Source of the DNA: Ferdinandcohnia sp036965045
GTDB taxonomy: Bacteria > Bacillota > Bacilli > Bacillales > Bacillaceae_L
DNA: 64,000 nt
Assembly: GCF_036965045.1 (NCBI RefSeq)
Contig: NZ_JBALOV010000039.1
Location: 62,001-126,000 of the forward strand
Direction: 5' to 3'
Positions within the stretch are counted from its first letter, which is position 1. Each line of letters opens with the position of its first letter. The position numbers and the translations under genes are program-made. Below are positions 60,473 through 64,000 of the stretch, piece by piece. A model generated the notes under the pieces. That model had not been told where the DNA came from, did not search any database, and was given only the letters and a program-made list of their open reading frames with translations.

Positions 60473-60728
60473 ATGCTTCTTTTTGAACAAATTCCGTTAA
60501 TGCTTCAACTGCATCTTCTTCATCATTTCCTTCCGCAATTAACGTAACTGTTGCGCCAGATCCAACTGCTAGACTCATTAAGCCCATGATGCTTTTTGCA
60601 TTCACCTTTTTCCCGTCTTTTTCCAAAAAGATGTCCGCGGAAAATTTATTTGCTTCTTGGACAAACATTGCTGCAGGGCGTGCCTGTAATCCCGTTCTTA
60701 ATACTACCTCAACTTGTCTTTCAACCAT
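60471..60728 (-). CDS. crh: Catabolite repression HPr-like protein Crh
   Basis: An 85-residue HPr-fold protein. Position 15 is Gln (RTGLQARPAA) instead of the histidine that HPr uses in sugar transport, while the regulatory Ser46 (AKSIMGL) is kept. So it cannot pass phosphate to sugars but can, after HPr kinase action, act as CcpA corepressor and, as reported, sense methylglyoxal. It follows whiA as in B. subtilis. Confidence 0.96.
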   Translation of the reverse strand: MVERQVEVVLRTGLQARPAAMFVQEANKFSADIFLEKDGKKVNAKSIMGLMSLAVGSGATVTLIAEGNDEEDAVEALTEFVQKEA

Positions 60729-60862
60729 TTTTTCTTCCTCCTCAAATTTGTGTAGAATTCTAAAGTTGTGTTTTCTCTACTTATTTTCCTATTCATACGT
60801 AAATGAACCAAAAAGGTTTCAAAATGACAGCGCTTTATTTTATTCCAAGTGAGCAAAACGGC

Positions 60863-61804
60863 TCACTTGATGGATTGGCCTGCCCGTAACTTATCGGCAA
60901 TTTCATCAATCTTGCGAAGTCGGTGGTTAATACCTGATTTACTAATCTTCCCGGACGTGACCATTTCGCCTAACTCTTTTAAGGTGACTTCCTGGTAGGC
61001 AACCCGAAGCTCAGCAATTTCTCTTAACTTATCAGGTAAAATACCAAGTCCGACTGTTTCATCAATATAGCGGATATTTTCCACCTGACGAATCGATGCA
61101 CCAATTGTTTTATTTAGGTTTGCCGTTTCACAATTCACGAGACGGTTCACTGAATTTCGCATATCCCGCACAATACGTACATCCTCAAATCGGAGTAACG
61201 CCTGGTGAGCACCGATAACATTGAGGAATTCTGTGATTTTTTCTGCCTCTTTTAAATACGTAATAAAGCCTTTTTTTCGTTCTAATGTTTTCGCATTGAG
61301 ATCAAAAACGTTCATTAATTCACAAAGAGAATCATTATGTTCTTTATATAATGAAAAAATCTCAAGATGGTACGAGGATGTTTCAGGGTTATTTACAGAT
61401 CCTCCTGCTAAAAAAGCCCCACGTAAATAGGACCGCTTGCAGCATTTCTTCGCAATAAGTGCTGGAGAAATTTCATGATGTAGGGTAAAACCTTCAAAAA
61501 TCTTTAAATCTTCTAAGATATCCTTTGTGTCCTCGATAAGTCGAACAATATATACATTGTTCTTCTTGAGTCTCATTTTTTTACGAACGAGGAGCTCAAC
61601 ACCCACATTATAGCATTTTTTTAGCAATGTATAAATTCTTCTCGCGATAGCGGCATTTTCCGTCTGGATATCAACCACTACTTTTTGACTGGAGAAGGAA
61701 AGTGCGCCATTCATTCGAATCAAAGCGGAAAGTTCGGCTTTTGCGCAGCAATCTTTGATGTCTAGGTTTGTCAGTTCTTTTTTCGTCTCTGATGCAAATG
61801 ACAC
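60863..61804 (-). CDS. whiA: DNA-binding protein WhiA
   Basis: A 313-residue protein with an N-terminal LAGLIDADG-like domain without endonuclease function and a C-terminal helix-turn-helix (ELGEMVTSGKISKSGINHRLRK). It affects cell division and chromosome segregation in B. subtilis. The start is the GTG at 61804 (VSFASETKKEL), nine bases after AAGGAGG; the in-frame ATG eight codons upstream precedes the RBS and is rejected. Confidence 0.95.
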   Translation of the reverse strand: MSFASETKKELTNLDIKDCCAKAELSALIRMNGALSFSSQKVVVDIQTENAAIARRIYTLLKKCYNVGVELLVRKKMRLKKNNVYIVRLIEDTKDILEDLKIFEGFTLHHEISPALIAKKCCKRSYLRGAFLAGGSVNNPETSSYHLEIFSLYKEHNDSLCELMNVFDLNAKTLERKKGFITYLKEAEKITEFLNVIGAHQALLRFEDVRIVRDMRNSVNRLVNCETANLNKTIGASIRQVENIRYIDETVGLGILPDKLREIAELRVAYQEVTLKELGEMVTSGKISKSGINHRLRKIDEIADKLRAGQSIK

Positions 61805-61844
61805 AGGTTCCAACCTCCTTTTTATCATTAAGGGTAATCTTCAA

Positions 61845-62816
61845 TTACCCTTTTTTGTCTTCTACAAGCATATTATATAATAGATTGGCTACTTTTGTTG
61901 TGTCATGCCTGATGACATCATTGTCGTATGAGATAATCTTATCATTAATAATCGATAAACCTAAAGCAGAAAGTCTTTCTAAATCATACACAACAGGCTT
62001 TGCTAGTTCTTTTGCATATTTTTCCTTGATTCGTTCCGGAATGTCACCATCATTGACCAAAATCGTATCAATGAACTTTAATTTCATATGATCATATAAA
62101 GCTTGCACATGGTCACTTGCCGTATAGTTCAACGTTTCCCCGGCCTGTGTCATCACGTTACAAATATACACCTTTTTCGCCTTAGCTTTGATGACCTCTT
62201 CACCGATTTTTGGTACAAGCAAATTCGGTAATATGCTTGTGTAGAGGCTTCCGGGACCAATGACAATCATATCAGCCTGTTGGATTTTTTCGATTGATTC
62301 ATTTAAGGGCTCCACATCATCGGGTGTTAAAAAGACACGCTTAATTTTTTTACCGGAGAATGGAATTTTGGACTCTCCTGTAACAACATTGCCGTCCTCC
62401 ATTTCAGCATTTAAAACGACGCTTTTGTTCGCTGCTGGCAGGACTTTCCCTCTAACCTTTAGGACTTTACTCATTTCACCTACTGCGTGAACAAAATCGC
62501 CAGTTATCGTTGTCATCGCCGCCAGAATCAAGTTTCCAAGTGAATGACCAGATAAGCCATTGCCTCCAGCAAACCGATGCTGGAACAAATCCTCAATCAA
62601 AGGCTCCACATCAGATAACGCAGCTAATACGTTTCGAATATCACCGGGTGGTGGAATATCCATCTCATCACGAAGGCGACCAGATGAACCTCCATCATCA
62701 GCAACTGTTACAATTGCTGTAATATCAACAGGCTGATATTTTAACCCGCGTAAAAGTACGGAAAGGCCAGTTCCCCCACCAATGATGACAATCTTAGACT
62801 GATTTGAATTGGTCAT
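61845..62816 (-). CDS. yvcK: Gluconeogenesis factor YvcK
   Basis: A 323-residue CofD-like protein. N-terminal IVIIGGGTGLSVLLRGLK binds UDP-sugar or nucleotide; VADDGGSSGRLRDE and VIGPGSLYTSILPNL follow. YvcK is needed for growth on gluconeogenic carbon and for cell-wall synthesis. The start overlaps the rapZ stop by one base. Confidence 0.95.
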   Translation of the reverse strand: MTNSNQSKIVIIGGGTGLSVLLRGLKYQPVDITAIVTVADDGGSSGRLRDEMDIPPPGDIRNVLAALSDVEPLIEDLFQHRFAGGNGLSGHSLGNLILAAMTTITGDFVHAVGEMSKVLKVRGKVLPAANKSVVLNAEMEDGNVVTGESKIPFSGKKIKRVFLTPDDVEPLNESIEKIQQADMIVIGPGSLYTSILPNLLVPKIGEEVIKAKAKKVYICNVMTQAGETLNYTASDHVQALYDHMKLKFIDTILVNDGDIPERIKEKYAKELAKPVVYDLERLSALGLSIINDKIISYDNDVIRHDTTKVANLLYNMLVEDKKG

Positions 62817-63706
62817 TACTTTCGTTCCTTTCTCCTCTCAATATCGCGGTGAGAAACATGGGTTTGATATTCACCTTTGAAATAATTCGCGATATATTCG
62901 GCAAGTGTAACAGAACGGTGCTGTCCGCCCGTACAACCAATTGCAATCACAAGCTGACTTTTTCCTTCCCGCTTGTATTGTGGGAGCATAAATGCCAATA
63001 AGTCGGTTATTTTTTCAATAAATTTCTGGGTTTCCGTCCATTTTAATACATAGCTTGATACATCCTCATCGAGCCCAGTCTTTGGTCTCATAGCCTCGAT
63101 ATAGTGTGGATTTGGAAGAAATCTCACATCAAAAACAAGGTCAGCATCAATCGGAATACCATATTTAAAACCAAATGACATCACATTGACGGTAAATGTA
63201 GGTTTTGAATGGGATGCGAACTGTTTTAAAATTTTCTCGCGTAACTCTCTTGGCTTTAAATCCGAAGTATCAAAGATATACTGCGCTCTTCCCTTCATTT
63301 CCTCAAGTATCTCCCGCTCAGCCTGGATTCCTTCAAGTGGTGAACCAGTTGGAGCAAGTGGATGCGAGCGTCTTGTTTCCTTATAACGTGTAACAAGCGT
63401 TGTATCCTTTGCATCCAGGAATAAGATTTGCGGCGCAATCCATGAAACCTCTGAAAGTTCATCAAGGGATGCAAATAAGCTATCGAAAAATTCACGTCCG
63501 CGTAGGTCCATGACGAGCGCAACTTTATCCATTTTTCCGCCTGATTCCTTCATCAGTTCTAAGAACTTTGGAAGCAAAGTTGGAGGTAGATTATCTACGC
63601 AAAAATACCCTAAATCCTCAAAGCTTTGAATGGCCACCGTTTTACCAGCACCTGACATTCCCGTTATGATCATTAATTGTATTTCACTTGTTGAACCAAC
63701 ACTCAT
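62816..63706 (-). CDS. rapZ: RNase adapter protein RapZ (YvcJ)
   Basis: A 296-residue P-loop protein with Walker A ITGMSGAGKTVA, the VLVMDLRG-like ALVMDLRGRE region, and the C-terminal IGCTGGQHRSV domain. YvcJ hydrolyses nucleotides and influences competence. The ATG at 63706 follows GGGAGG by seven bases; an upstream TTG five codons earlier falls in the RBS. Confidence 0.95.
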   Translation of the reverse strand: MSVGSTSEIQLMIITGMSGAGKTVAIQSFEDLGYFCVDNLPPTLLPKFLELMKESGGKMDKVALVMDLRGREFFDSLFASLDELSEVSWIAPQILFLDAKDTTLVTRYKETRRSHPLAPTGSPLEGIQAEREILEEMKGRAQYIFDTSDLKPRELREKILKQFASHSKPTFTVNVMSFGFKYGIPIDADLVFDVRFLPNPHYIEAMRPKTGLDEDVSSYVLKWTETQKFIEKITDLLAFMLPQYKREGKSQLVIAIGCTGGQHRSVTLAEYIANYFKGEYQTHVSHRDIERRKERK

Positions 63707-63725
63707 TGTTTTGCCTCCCAATACC

Positions 63726-64000
63726 CTAGCTTGGGTCTAATCGATATGAAAGTAATTGAAAATCTGTTGTATATGTAAATGTTCCATAAATAACCCCAGA
63801 ACCTTTAAGTACATAATCCAATATATGATAATCACCAGGGGCCATCGGCAGATTAGGTATATCCTTTATCTCTTGCCATTTCAGGATTCCCTCTTCGGAT
63901 TCATCAACATTTTCTCCTTCGAAGTCATTTGCTAAGAAAGAAAACATCATCCATTCTGAGGTTACCTTATCGCCTTCTTTAATGATAAACGTAAAAATCC
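63726..64000 (-). CDS. yvcI: NUDIX hydrolase YvcI, 5' part outside the window
   Basis: The frame is open from the right edge to a stop at 63726, giving the last 91 codons. It reads FTFIIKEGDKV, then EGILKWQEIKDIPNLPMAPGD and ends SYRLDPS. The NUDIX box lies in the missing half. The order yvcI-rapZ-yvcK-whiA-crh is that of B. subtilis, which supports the name. Confidence 0.85.
   Translation of the reverse strand, partial: IFTFIIKEGDKVTSEWMMFSFLANDFEGENVDESEEGILKWQEIKDIPNLPMAPGDYHILDYVLKGSGVIYGTFTYTTDFQLLSYRLDPS

Noticed and set aside
60863..61804. WhiA as a second homing endonuclease because of its LAGLIDADG-like fold
   Set aside because: Synteny and the C-terminal helix-turn-helix identify WhiA, which lacks endonuclease activity.

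Overview
The window looks like the chromosome of a low-GC, endospore-forming Bacillus-like member of the Bacillaceae. Evidence is the glycolytic order cggR-gapA-pgk-tpiA-gpmI-eno, the block yvcI-rapZ-yvcK-whiA-crh next to clpP, sigL, secG-est-rnr and smpB-ssrA, spoVA genes, and strong AGGAGG-type ribosome binding sites. I cannot name the species. Three N gaps (18427-18512, 18806-18858, 49708-49819) show it is a draft scaffold. Nearly every gene is on the minus strand. || Positions 1-12030 hold an L-fucose/L-rhamnose-type deoxysugar locus. It contains an araB-like kinase cut by the left edge, fucI, a rhaB-type kinase, fucA, a sugar ABC importer (binding protein, permease, double ATPase), fucU and the bifunctional aldolase/dehydrogenase rhaEW. 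Two upstream regions share an operator-like motif, and one also has a CcpA cre site. || Positions 12189-26002 hold a second sugar or polyol locus: RpiB-like isomerase, DUF1355 amidotransferase-like protein, an Lsr/Rhb-like ABC importer with two permeases, PfkB kinase, Gfo/Idh/MocA oxidoreductase, class I aldolase, ketose 3-epimerase, two zinc dehydrogenases and a DeoR regulator. The gene set implies oxidation of a polyol to a ketose, epimerisation, phosphorylation and aldol cleavage. The substrate cannot be named. || Positions 26223-29919 are lutABC and lutR (L-lactate oxidation, which could take the lactate formed from lactaldehyde by the deoxysugar pathway). An FMN reductase and tcyABC (cystine uptake) follow. 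|| Positions 33231-36945 form a seven-gene spoVA operon with the gene order of the spoVA2/spoVA2mob heat-resistance operon (DUF1657, YhcN/YlaJ lipoprotein, SpoVAC, SpoVAD, SpoVAEb, DUF1657, DUF421). The DUF421 protein carries a C-terminal DUF1657-like module. A Gmad2 lipoprotein, a YitT-like protein, a small Ala/Gln-rich protein and a CynX/NimT-type transporter follow. || The most unusual feature is at 40581-41692. The tmRNA gene is interrupted in the T-loop by a 279-nt group I intron, for which P1, P8, P9, the S element and the terminal G can be drawn. A LAGLIDADG endonuclease relic with two in-frame stops lies immediately beyond the tmRNA terminator, on the other strand. || Positions 41975-64000 are mostly conserved housekeeping DNA: smpB, a frameshifted PP2C-like gene, HIT protein, formate/nitrite transporter, ldh, rnr, est, secG, glycolysis, a glutaredoxin, sigL, tRNA-Arg(CCG), clpP, crh, whiA, yvcK, rapZ and a partial NUDIX gene. 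Intergenic repeats lie beside eno, between pgk and tpiA, and probably upstream of ssrA.
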